Below, piece after piece: positions 52,705 to 60,595 of a DNA stretch of 64,000 nt (positions are counted from its first letter, which is position 1; each line of letters starts with the position of its first letter). The notes beneath the pieces are model-generated. The model saw only the letters and a list, made by a program, of their open reading frames with translations. It was not told the origin of the DNA and ran no database searches. The DNA is from G963662265 sp963668545. Lineage in GTDB: Bacteria; Spirochaetota; Spirochaetia; CADAEX01. Location: positions 2,976,001 through 3,040,000 of the forward strand of contig OY764868.1 in NCBI GenBank assembly GCA_963668545.1. Reading direction: 5' to 3'. A program made the translations under genes and the position numbers.

Positions 52705-53940
52705 CTATATTTTCTTAAAAATCAGAATTCCGTTATGACCTCCGAATCCAAGTGAACTTGACATGGCATAATCAATCCTGAGATCAATACCCCTGTTTGG
52801 AATGTAGTCAAGATCGCACTCAGGATCAGGTGTCTCATAGTTTATTGTAGGAGGCGCCCACTGATCTCTTATTGCAAGAATTGATGCAACAGCTTCAACA
52901 CCACCTGCGGCACCAAGACAGTGGCCTGTCATGGATTTGGTAGATGATACTTTCAGCCTGTATGCATGCTCTCCAAACGCTTTCTTGATGGAAAGTGTTT
53001 CTGTCTTGTCATTGAGGGGGGTGGAAGTACCGTGGGCATTGATATAATCAATATCCTCAGGCCTGATCCCTGCTGTTGAGAGAGCCATCCTGATTGCCTG
53101 TACAGCCCCTTTCCCTTCCGGGTGGGGAGCAGTTATATGATTTGCATCACAGGAAATCCCGTATCCTGCAAGTTCGCAGTAGATTCTCGCCCCTCTTTTT
53201 ACTGCATGCTCATACTCTTCCAGCACCAGTATCCCTGCTCCTTCAGCCATGACGAAACCGTCCCTGTTTTTATCAAATGGCCGGCTTGCAGTTTCAGGGG
53301 AGTCATTCCTTGTGCTCAATGCCTGGATTACATTGAAACCTGCAACACCCATTTTTGTAATGGGAGCTTCGATCCCTCCTGTTACCATCATGTCGCACGC
53401 ACCGGACTCAATCCACCTTGCAGCATCCCCGATTGCATCTGTTCCTGATGCACATGCTGTTACAACTGTATAGCAGGGTCCCTGGGCATTAAGGGCAATA
53501 GCAACATTACCTGGTCCGAGGTTTGAAAGCATTTTGGGAACTGTCATTACAGGAAGTCTTCTCGGTCCCCTGTCAAGGAGTTTTTCATATCCCTCCTCTA
53601 TTGTTTCAAATCCCCCTATCCCGTTTCCGAGGATAACTCCGAATCTTTCAGGATCAACATCACCATCCCTGAGACCTGCATCTTTTACCGCATCTGTTGA
53701 GGATGCAATGGCATAAACAGAAAACAGATCTATTTTTTTCAGATCCTTTTTATCCATATAGAGGGTGGGATCAAAATCCTTGACCTCGCCGGCAATTGTT
53801 GAAGCAAAACCTTCGGTGTCAAACCTGGTTATCTGACCTATACCGTTTCTACCTTCACGTACACCGGCCCAGAATTCATCAACATTATTTCCTATCGGGT
53901 TTATTGTCCCCAGTCCTGTTACAACTACTCTTCTTTTCAT
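52705..53940 (-). CDS. fabF: Beta-ketoacyl-ACP synthase II
   Basis: A 411-residue thiolase-fold condensing enzyme of type II fatty acid elongation, joining acyl-ACP and malonyl-ACP. The catalytic triad is complete: Cys in VVTACASGTDAIG (about 164), His in NAHGTSTPLNDKTE (about 303) and His in SMTGHCLGAAGGVEA (about 340). N-terminal RRVVVTGLGTINPIGN is the usual start. Last gene of a fabD-fabG-fabF unit; the gap to fabG is 9 bases. Ends in a terminator. Confidence 0.96.
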   Translation of the reverse strand: MKRRVVVTGLGTINPIGNNVDEFWAGVREGRNGIGQITRFDTEGFASTIAGEVKDFDPTLYMDKKDLKKIDLFSVYAIASSTDAVKDAGLRDGDVDPERFGVILGNGIGGFETIEEGYEKLLDRGPRRLPVMTVPKMLSNLGPGNVAIALNAQGPCYTVVTACASGTDAIGDAARWIESGACDMMVTGGIEAPITKMGVAGFNVIQALSTRNDSPETASRPFDKNRDGFVMAEGAGILVLEEYEHAVKRGARIYCELAGYGISCDANHITAPHPEGKGAVQAIRMALSTAGIRPEDIDYINAHGTSTPLNDKTETLSIKKAFGEHAYRLKVSSTKSMTGHCLGAAGGVEAVASILAIRDQWAPPTINYETPDPECDLDYIPNRGIDLRIDYAMSSSLGFGGHNGILIFKKI

Positions 53941-53949
53941 ACAGCCCCT

Positions 53950-54693
53950 TTACATTCCCATTCCGCCGTCAATCTTTATTACCTGACCGGTAACATATGA
54001 CGAAAGATCAGATGCCAGAAAAAGGATAACCTTGGCAACTTCTTCAGGTACTCCGAGTCTGTTGAGCGGTATCTGACTGTAAAGAGCCTTTTTCTGATCT
54101 TCATTGAGCTTATCTGTCATAGGTGTCTGAATGAAACCGGGAGCAACAGCATTTACCCTGACTCCCCGTGATGCCACTTCCCTGGCAAGGCTCTTGCTGA
54201 ATCCTATAAGACCTGCCTTTGAAGCCGAATAGTTGCACTGCCCTGCATTGCCTATAACTCCGACAATGGATGCAACATTGATAATTGATCCTGATCTCTG
54301 TTTGAGCATTGCCCTGGAAAATACCTTGCAGATGTAAAATGCACTTGTAAGATTTATTTTGATAACATCATCCCAGTCCTGGGCTTTCATCCTCATGAGA
54401 AGACCGTCTCTTGTTATACCTGCATTGTTTACAACTATATCTATTCCGCCGCTCTCGTTGAGGATTTCCTCGCAAACAGCTGTAATTTCCTCTTCATCTG
54501 CCACGTTTGCTTTTTTGAAAACAACTTCGCAGTTATTTTTTGAAGCAAGCTCCTGGTACTCTCCCATGTACTCGCTTTCATTAATATCAATAAAATATAC
54601 ACTTGCGCCGTTTGAAAGAAAAGAAAGAACTATCTCCCTTCCGATTCCTCTGGCTCCACCTGTTACAAATGCTTTTTTTCCTTCCAATAACAT
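53950..54693 (-). CDS. fabG: 3-oxoacyl-ACP reductase
   Basis: A 247-residue short-chain dehydrogenase that reduces beta-ketoacyl-ACP with NADPH. Motifs in order: FVTGGARGIGREI (cofactor loop, about 10-22), NNAGITRDGLLMRM (about 88), INVASIVG (catalytic Ser), YSASKAGLIGFSKSLA (Tyr and Lys, about 154-169) and the C-terminal GQVIKIDGGMGM. Followed after 9 bases by fabF. Confidence 0.95.
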   Translation of the reverse strand: MLLEGKKAFVTGGARGIGREIVLSFLSNGASVYFIDINESEYMGEYQELASKNNCEVVFKKANVADEEEITAVCEEILNESGGIDIVVNNAGITRDGLLMRMKAQDWDDVIKINLTSAFYICKVFSRAMLKQRSGSIINVASIVGVIGNAGQCNYSASKAGLIGFSKSLAREVASRGVRVNAVAPGFIQTPMTDKLNEDQKKALYSQIPLNRLGVPEEVAKVILFLASDLSSYVTGQVIKIDGGMGM

Positions 54694-54722
54694 TCTATTC
54701 TCCTTTTAGTTCAGATCCGTCA

Positions 54723-54746
54723 TCAGGTATTCAACATTATACCTGA
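54723..54746. promoter_or_regulatory. Perfect 8-bp inverted repeat between fabD and fabG
   Basis: TCAGGTAT (54723-54730), 8 bases, ATACCTGA (54739-54746). It lies 30 bp upstream of the fabG start and is perfectly symmetric, with no U-run for a terminator. It could be an operator of a fatty-acid regulator; I do not recognise the site. Confidence 0.5.
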
Positions 54747-54802
54747 CAGGAATATCTGTAATTAAACAGCATAAATATAAAATAAGCTTCTGCAGGCATA
54801 AA

Positions 54803-55732
54803 TTACTGCACAGCTTCTATCGCTTCCACAGTTCCTGCAGGGAAACATTTAATTTCACCGCCTACCGCTTTCCAGAGACCTCCGAGGACATTCCCGGGCC
54901 CTGCTTCAAAACATCTGTCTACACCAAGGTCCAGGAGGGCCATTTCCTCCTTAACCCATAGAACACCTGATGTCAGCTGCCTGGAACAGAGCTGTCTGGC
55001 TTCTTCACCTGTCCTGATTTCTGCCCCTGTAACATTTGAATAGACTTTCTTTAAAGGATCGCTGAAATTGAAACCTTTAAGCAGGTCAGCATATTCCTCT
55101 TCCGCAGCCTTCATAAGGGGACAGTGGAAAGGCCCTGATACTTTCAGCCTGATAAATCTTCTTGCACCCTGTTCCTTGAAAATCTTTTCACCTGCATTAA
55201 GTGCGCTGTCTGTTCCTGAAAGAACTATCTGTACAGGACTGTTATAGTTTGCAATAAAAAGCTCATCAAGTTTTTCACCCTTTATTATACTGTCAACCTT
55301 GTCGTAATCCATTCCGATCACTGCGGCCATACCGGGAGAACCTTCAGGCGTATCAAGAGATCTGCTGACCTTTTCCATTATACTGCCCCTTTCCCTTACC
55401 AGAGGGAAAAGATCATCCGATGATATAATCCCGGCATCCCAGAGAGCAGATACCTCGCCGAGACTGAACCCTGCAGCAACATCACTCACAATTCCCTTTT
55501 CTTTCAAAAAAACTGCAGAAGCCACATTAACAAGTGTAATTGCAACCTGTGTCTTATCTGTAGCCCTGAGATCTTCCTCTGATCCTTCGAAAAGCAGTTT
55601 TTCAAGATCCATTGAAGTGCTTTCAGAAGCTGATTTAAAAAGTTTTTTTACTTCATCGCTTTTCTCCCAGAGGTCCCTGCCCATTCCAGGATACTGGGCC
55701 CCCTGACCTGGATATAAGAAACAATTAGCCAT
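54803..55732 (-). CDS. fabD: Malonyl-CoA:ACP transacylase
   Basis: A 309-residue alpha/beta hydrolase-like acyltransferase that loads malonate on ACP. Motifs: YPGQGAQYPGMGRDLW (about 6-21), GFSLGEVSALWDAG (catalytic Ser, about 92; the usual His before Ser is Phe, an oddity), QVAITLVNVAS and the base-position VSGPFHCPLMKAA (His about 200). A GGAGG site precedes the ATG. First gene of the fab unit. The gap of 109 bases to fabG holds a palindrome, not acpP, which is often found here. Confidence 0.94.
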   Translation of the reverse strand: MANCFLYPGQGAQYPGMGRDLWEKSDEVKKLFKSASESTSMDLEKLLFEGSEEDLRATDKTQVAITLVNVASAVFLKEKGIVSDVAAGFSLGEVSALWDAGIISSDDLFPLVRERGSIMEKVSRSLDTPEGSPGMAAVIGMDYDKVDSIIKGEKLDELFIANYNSPVQIVLSGTDSALNAGEKIFKEQGARRFIRLKVSGPFHCPLMKAAEEEYADLLKGFNFSDPLKKVYSNVTGAEIRTGEEARQLCSRQLTSGVLWVKEEMALLDLGVDRCFEAGPGNVLGGLWKAVGGEIKCFPAGTVEAIEAVQ

Positions 55733-56095
55733 TTTATACTTCCTCCATTTAAAGCACAGAACACAGTTCCTGCGCTAATGAAAACAACATAACTGCGATT
55801 TCTTCCATATAAACTATTACTATAATATCAGACTATGCTGATTACAACTGGAGCTGCAGTTAAATTACAAATAATAGAATACCTGGCTGCTTTCCGCAAG
55901 GGGAGTTTCACAGGTAAAAATCTATTATCATTTAAGCGCGGAAAAATATCACAACTTATTGTTAAAAGTCAAGGGGAGATTTTTATTTCAGGATTTTATT
56001 GCAGAATTATTACTTTCAGGAAATAACAGGGTATCTTTTGACGGTTTTTTTCTATTCTGAACAGGAATATTGGAAAAACGGGACAGAAAAAAGGA
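55733..56095. other. Intergenic region between fabD and cyclase gene
   Basis: About 360 AT-rich bases with no credible gene on either strand; short open frames there have no similarity I recognise and no ribosome site. It should contain the promoter of the fabD operon and the 3' end of the cyclase transcript. Confidence 0.5.
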
Positions 56096-57790
56096 TCAGA
56101 GTTCTTCAAGAACTTCTTCCACTTCCTCAATATCTTCATCAAGTTCATTTTCAGACAGATATTCATAAATACTTGCCTTTATATGAAGAAAAAAGGAGGG
56201 ATAAAGCATATCATAGAAATATGTTCTGTAGAAAACCGAGAGTTTTTTCTCATCAAAGAAATCAAGTATTGTCTTCTGACTGTTATCGAAATACTGGGAA
56301 TAGTTCAGGAACCCTGAAGAATCAAAATCATTATTGGGAATAGCATTTATCCTGTCCTGATATGAACCCAGTTTGCAGAAAAGATCAAAGAGGGTATATG
56401 TTTCACGGATAAATTTTTTGACCTTTTCATCATCCAGATCCAGCTTCTCAAGAAATATCTGGTACTTTTCAGGATACATTGTCTTGAGTATCTCCTCTTT
56501 TCTTATATGGAGCCCTTTCTGAATAAAGACAGATTCAATAGCGCTTATTACAAACTTGTTTCCCCTGTAGTATTCAAGCAGCTCAATAATCCTGTCAATT
56601 CCTGTTACCCCTTTTGTGAGAAAAATCCTGACCTGTGCCGAAAGAGCCTCCGGCAGGGCAGGGTTAACCTGGACGCTGTAGCTTTCAAAGACAGCATTTT
56701 TCTTGTCCTTCAGAAGAACCTTTTTATAGCTGAAAAGTTCATCAAGCGAGATATCCTTGAAATAACCCATCTGTATCTGGGCATCCTGCTTGAACTGGTT
56801 GTAGTATGCATCAACAACACCGGTTTCTTTAAGGAGATCGAAATATTTTTTGGATATTCGCAAACCTCCGATTGGAGCTGTTGATTCCATTCTCTTGGCT
56901 TCTATGACAGGAAGACCGATTACATCCCACTGCTTGGCCCCGTCAGGGCCGAAATTGCCGAGAGTCACATCACCGATATTTGCCCCTATCCTGATCCTGA
57001 TCTGAAACAGGGCATTCATTGAATATGAAAGCTCGAAGCTGTTTCTCAGGTTGCTTATAATATCAAAGGCCCTGCTTATAGCCGCTGTTGTCTCATCGCT
57101 GACATCACCCTCAAGGAAGCTGTCATCCGCCTGATTGAAGAGGAAACATGCCCGCTGCATTTCCACGCATGTATGAAAAAGCTCCTTTGCAATGTAAAGC
57201 TGCCCCTCCTTATCCTCCATGCTCCTTGTTACAGGATCTGTAAGCCCTCCGAAATGGAACATCATGCTGTCTCCCTCTATCTTGTTCAGATAGCCGGAAT
57301 GCCTCCTGAGTATCCAGTTGAAGGCGGAGAAAAGACCGTTGAGAACTGACTGGTTCTCCATTGGACTCAGGAATTTTGAAATATATGAGTAATCAACAAG
57401 ATCAATAAATGCAATACCGATATTTGTTTCAATTGATTTCTCGGGAATATGCCCCAGTTCCATGATTGCATTGACCAGCTGTTTAGGAAGGTAATATTCC
57501 TCGATCTCCCTTCTGAACTTTATCTCTCTTGATGCTTTTTCAAGAGCTGCTTCAAGGTCCTCATTTTTATCATCGCTGTGTATTGACTCTGATGATTTTT
57601 CATTTTCCGTATAATCAAGGATTATTTTTCTTGTTTTTTCAATAAAGGGATCTGAGGAATCATCAGGCATGTTGTTTTTGAGAAGCTCACTCAGATAATT
57701 GACAATATATACAGGGTTATCATCATATTTGTCCCTTATGTGGAGAGCATGGTTATAAAGAGATTCAGGACCAAAAATCATATCTTCCAA
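56096..57790 (-). CDS. Class III adenylate/guanylate cyclase domain protein
   Basis: 564 residues. The cyclase domain (about 115-305) begins with IGIAFIDLVDYSYIS (first metal Asp) and has GDSMMFHFGG (second metal Asp), GANIGDVTLGNFG and VIGLPVIEAKRMES. In standard cyclases the last motif reads VNxAxR; here Asn is replaced by Ile while Arg remains, so activity is uncertain. N-terminal residues 1-110 are helical. A second region of about 250 residues follows the cyclase domain, ending in an acidic tail (EDIEEVEEVLEEL). No transmembrane segment seen. A GGAAG site precedes the ATG. Confidence 0.85.
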   Translation of the reverse strand: MEDMIFGPESLYNHALHIRDKYDDNPVYIVNYLSELLKNNMPDDSSDPFIEKTRKIILDYTENEKSSESIHSDDKNEDLEAALEKASREIKFRREIEEYYLPKQLVNAIMELGHIPEKSIETNIGIAFIDLVDYSYISKFLSPMENQSVLNGLFSAFNWILRRHSGYLNKIEGDSMMFHFGGLTDPVTRSMEDKEGQLYIAKELFHTCVEMQRACFLFNQADDSFLEGDVSDETTAAISRAFDIISNLRNSFELSYSMNALFQIRIRIGANIGDVTLGNFGPDGAKQWDVIGLPVIEAKRMESTAPIGGLRISKKYFDLLKETGVVDAYYNQFKQDAQIQMGYFKDISLDELFSYKKVLLKDKKNAVFESYSVQVNPALPEALSAQVRIFLTKGVTGIDRIIELLEYYRGNKFVISAIESVFIQKGLHIRKEEILKTMYPEKYQIFLEKLDLDDEKVKKFIRETYTLFDLFCKLGSYQDRINAIPNNDFDSSGFLNYSQYFDNSQKTILDFFDEKKLSVFYRTYFYDMLYPSFFLHIKASIYEYLSENELDEDIEEVEEVLEEL

Positions 57791-57953
57791 AAACCTTTTT
57801 GTATTGTTTATGGGAACAAGCCGAAGGCTGCCCGCAGAGTGCAGGGGTTACCATATACAAATTTTATCGGCACATATCAAATATAAAATTCAATACTAAT
57901 TTCCCATATGCCGATATTTTCATGTAAAATAATGAACCGTTATGCCATACTGA

Positions 57954-58202
57954 TTATATTGTCACATATTTTGCTGTAACATTATCAATATTATTCAGTT
58001 CCGTAATCATTTCCTTTACAGGCTCATCATCGCCAGAAACCTGCAGGAATATAAGCCCGGAGGGGGAACAGGTATTGCAGGGGACATCATGAAGCCCCAG
58101 CCTCACCTTGATGCTGCATCCGAAATCAGTAAGTATTTTCTGAACCATTTCAGCTGCATCTGTTCTCTGATCCACCTTCACCAGAACAATCCTGTATTCC
58201 AT
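57954..58202 (-). CDS. Small ACT-like protein, TM1266/iron-only hydrogenase regulator type
   Basis: An 82-residue ferredoxin-fold protein: EYRIVLVKVDQRTDAAEMVQ, then GLHDVPCNTCSPSGLIFLQV, a Cys pair in the loop, and a C-terminal beta strand. It resembles the TM1266-like putative iron-only hydrogenase system regulators. I chose the ATG at 58202, with GGAGG and 5 bases before it; the frame opens at a TTG at 58214. It stands alone, about 9 kb from the hydrogenase-like gene in this window. Confidence 0.7.
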   Translation of the reverse strand: MEYRIVLVKVDQRTDAAEMVQKILTDFGCSIKVRLGLHDVPCNTCSPSGLIFLQVSGDDEPVKEMITELNNIDNVTAKYVTI

Positions 58203-58344
58203 AAAAACCTCCAAAAATCAATTCAGGCACAGCTTCTGACCTGCTGTCAAACAGATATGGTATAATCAGTCAATTACTGCCTGCTGTAATTAATTCTATT
58301 ATCCATAGTTCTTTAAAGTCAAATTTATTTACCGCTATGGGATA

Positions 58345-60336
58345 ATGAATTACAATTTAAGGAAGCCGGAGACTGAAATGAAAAATATCAGAGCAATTGC
58401 AGAATACCTTTTCAGGGATCTTGAAAAAGAGAAGGGATATCCCTATGAGGATGAAATCAGAAAAGCCCTGGCTGTTCTGAAAGGGGAACACTTTTCACCT
58501 GGAACTGATCCTGTTTCTGTTTTCATGCAGAGAGCAGCACAGGAGGCTCTCAGGGAGTTTGATGAACTTTTCAAGGATTCCGGCAGAACAGGAGAAGTTA
58601 TAACCGAAATTTTCAGTTCAGAAAGGAATTCAGTTACTGAAGAAAAAGACAGGATTATCCTTGAGCTTCTCCATCCGGAAGCAGCTTTCTTCCCTGACGA
58701 CAGGGAGAAAGGGGTCAGAGAGCTTAGAAGGCGGAGGGAAATAAGGCTCACGGAATTAAACAGCACTCCTATCTCAGATCCTGCAAAACAGATTGTTTTT
58801 ACTTCAAACTTCATGCTGACTGTCCCTGTTTCGGAAAAGATGCTTGATAATGCTGAAATCTCAGAAGAACTTAAAAAGGAAATAAGGTCGGTAATGCAAG
58901 ACAGCCAGGACTACTGGTTTGACCATCCTGTTCCCATAGGTACCCCGATAAGCAGCAATGAACTTATATACGGCCTCAAAAACCTTGCAGAAACCCTTGA
59001 ATATGAAAAAAGAGCAGGTACATGCCCTGAAAGATCAAAAATGAAAGTGTTTATCTCTGTATCTGTAACACACAGAAGGCTTAAGAATATCCTTCACAGG
59101 TATATGGAAGAAGAACTCAAAAAAGCATCGGATTTCAAAAACCTTGATATATATTTTTTTACAGAAAACGATTCAGAAAAAATAATTGAAAAAATCCTCC
59201 TTCCGGCTGCTGAAAAAAAAGGGAAAGGAGATTTAAGAAGCCTGAAAAAAGTTTTCGGAGTAGACGGGGAATACGGCAGGCATTACTCCTTTCTGAAAGC
59301 AGTAATCCCTCTGTGGCAGCTTCTCTCCGATCCTGAAGTCAGGGGAACATTCAAGATTGACCTTGACCAGGTTTTCCCTGAAAAGGAACTTGTTTCCGGA
59401 ACAGGGAAAACAGCATTTCAGCATCTGATGACACCAATGTGGGGTGCTTCAGGGTCAGACTGGAAAGGGAGAAAGGTTGAACTTGGAATGATAGCTGGTT
59501 CACTTGTAAATGAAAAGGATATCGGGACGTCCCTGTTTAAACCGGATGTACCCTACCCTGAGCGGCTTCCCGACGGAGAGGAAAGGGTCTTTTTCAAGCA
59601 GTACCCGATGGCGCTTTCCACAGAGGCTGAAATGGACCTGAGAGAATACAGCAGCCCGGGCATATGCCAGATGAGATACCATGTTACAGGGGGAACAAAC
59701 GGAATTCTTCTGGAATCCCTCCGCAGACACAGGCCTTTCACACCTACATTCATAGGACGGGCCGAGGACCAGGGATATATACTATCTGTTCTTTTCAGCA
59801 GAAGGAACAGCAGTCTGCTCAGATACCTGCACCAGCCGGGTCTTAAAATGAGGCATGACAAAGAGGCATTTATTTCAGATGCAATAAAAACTGCAGAAAC
59901 AGGCACCTATATTGGTGACCTGGTAAGGATACTCGCCTTTTCAGCATATTCTGATATTGTCGGGGGAAATATTGACATGGTAAAAGAGGAAACAGATCCC
60001 TTTACAGGAAGCTTTATAAGCAGGATCCCTTCCGCCCTTGTACTGTTCAGGCTGCTCCTGCATGTCAGTGATGAACTTAAAAAGGATAAACCTGCAGCAG
60101 AAAAACATGCCTGTCTTGAAAAGCTGATTTTTTCCGCATCGGAAAGACTTTCTGCAGCTTTCGACTTCTTTAAAAACAGGACAGAACTTGCCTCTGTATA
60201 TGAAAGGGAAAAAGAGGGCTGGGAGCTTTATTATGATATTCTTGACTCTGTTGAAACAGAGCTTGTCAAACGCAGCAGTTTTGCAGACAGCCTGAAAAAA
60301 GAAGCTGATAAGATATTTGAAAGATGCAGGCTCTGA
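58345..60336 (+). CDS. Predicted GT-A-like glycosyltransferase of unknown specificity
   Basis: 663 residues. An N-terminal helical domain (about 1-210) is followed by a Rossmann-like region with FKIDLDQVFPEKELVSG (DxD-like) and later GTNGILLESLRRHRPF and FIGRAEDQGYILSVLFSRR, resembling the catalytic ED motif of GT2-type enzymes. A C-terminal helical region follows. I cannot place it in a named family. Starts at 58345 or, with a better GGAG site, 58378. No membrane helix or signal seen. Neighbours do not give a clear role. Its own terminator at 60457. Confidence 0.6.
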   Translation: MNYNLRKPETEMKNIRAIAEYLFRDLEKEKGYPYEDEIRKALAVLKGEHFSPGTDPVSVFMQRAAQEALREFDELFKDSGRTGEVITEIFSSERNSVTEEKDRIILELLHPEAAFFPDDREKGVRELRRRREIRLTELNSTPISDPAKQIVFTSNFMLTVPVSEKMLDNAEISEELKKEIRSVMQDSQDYWFDHPVPIGTPISSNELIYGLKNLAETLEYEKRAGTCPERSKMKVFISVSVTHRRLKNILHRYMEEELKKASDFKNLDIYFFTENDSEKIIEKILLPAAEKKGKGDLRSLKKVFGVDGEYGRHYSFLKAVIPLWQLLSDPEVRGTFKIDLDQVFPEKELVSGTGKTAFQHLMTPMWGASGSDWKGRKVELGMIAGSLVNEKDIGTSLFKPDVPYPERLPDGEERVFFKQYPMALSTEAEMDLREYSSPGICQMRYHVTGGTNGILLESLRRHRPFTPTFIGRAEDQGYILSVLFSRRNSSLLRYLHQPGLKMRHDKEAFISDAIKTAETGTYIGDLVRILAFSAYSDIVGGNIDMVKEETDPFTGSFISRIPSALVLFRLLLHVSDELKKDKPAAEKHACLEKLIFSASERLSAAFDFFKNRTELASVYEREKEGWELYYDILDSVETELVKRSSFADSLKKEADKIFERCRL

Positions 60337-60456
60337 TCTGAAGCGGAAAGGCTTATTGCTTTTTTTCCGACTGTCGGTTAGAATATTCTGTAACATGATC
60401 AGGATAGTATATATTTCAGGAAAAGACAGATTTGGTTATTTGGATATAGATAATTG

Positions 60457-60487
60457 ATGTCGGCATTTATTGCCGGCATTTTTTTTG
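60457..60487 (+). terminator. Rho-independent terminator
   Basis: ATGtCGGCA-TTTAT-TGCCGgCAT stem (one G-T pair) followed by eight T. It ends the upstream gene and lies 110 bases before pyrBI, where it could also serve as an attenuator. Confidence 0.8.
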
Positions 60488-60549
60488 CCCTGACAGCAGA
60501 AGCAAATAATAAATCTGTATTCCCTGAGATATTCAGGCAGCTGAATCAG

Positions 60550-60595
60550 CCCCTGTTTCAGGGGGGATGATCATGAAAATAATCAGGAGTATAAA
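60550..60595 (+). promoter_or_regulatory. pyrBI leader hairpin and possible upstream frame
   Basis: CCCCTG-TTT-CAGGGG (60550-60564) forms a perfect hairpin that includes the GGGGGG ribosome-site-like run. This run is 6 bases before an ATG at 60573 which opens a 42-codon frame overlapping the start of pyrBI in another frame. The pyrBI start at 60596 has its own AGGAG site. Could be regulatory; not proven. Confidence 0.35.

Noticed and set aside
55835..56026. 63-codon plus-strand frame in the fabD-cyclase gap
   Set aside because: No ribosome site, no similarity recognised, AT-rich; not listed as a gene.
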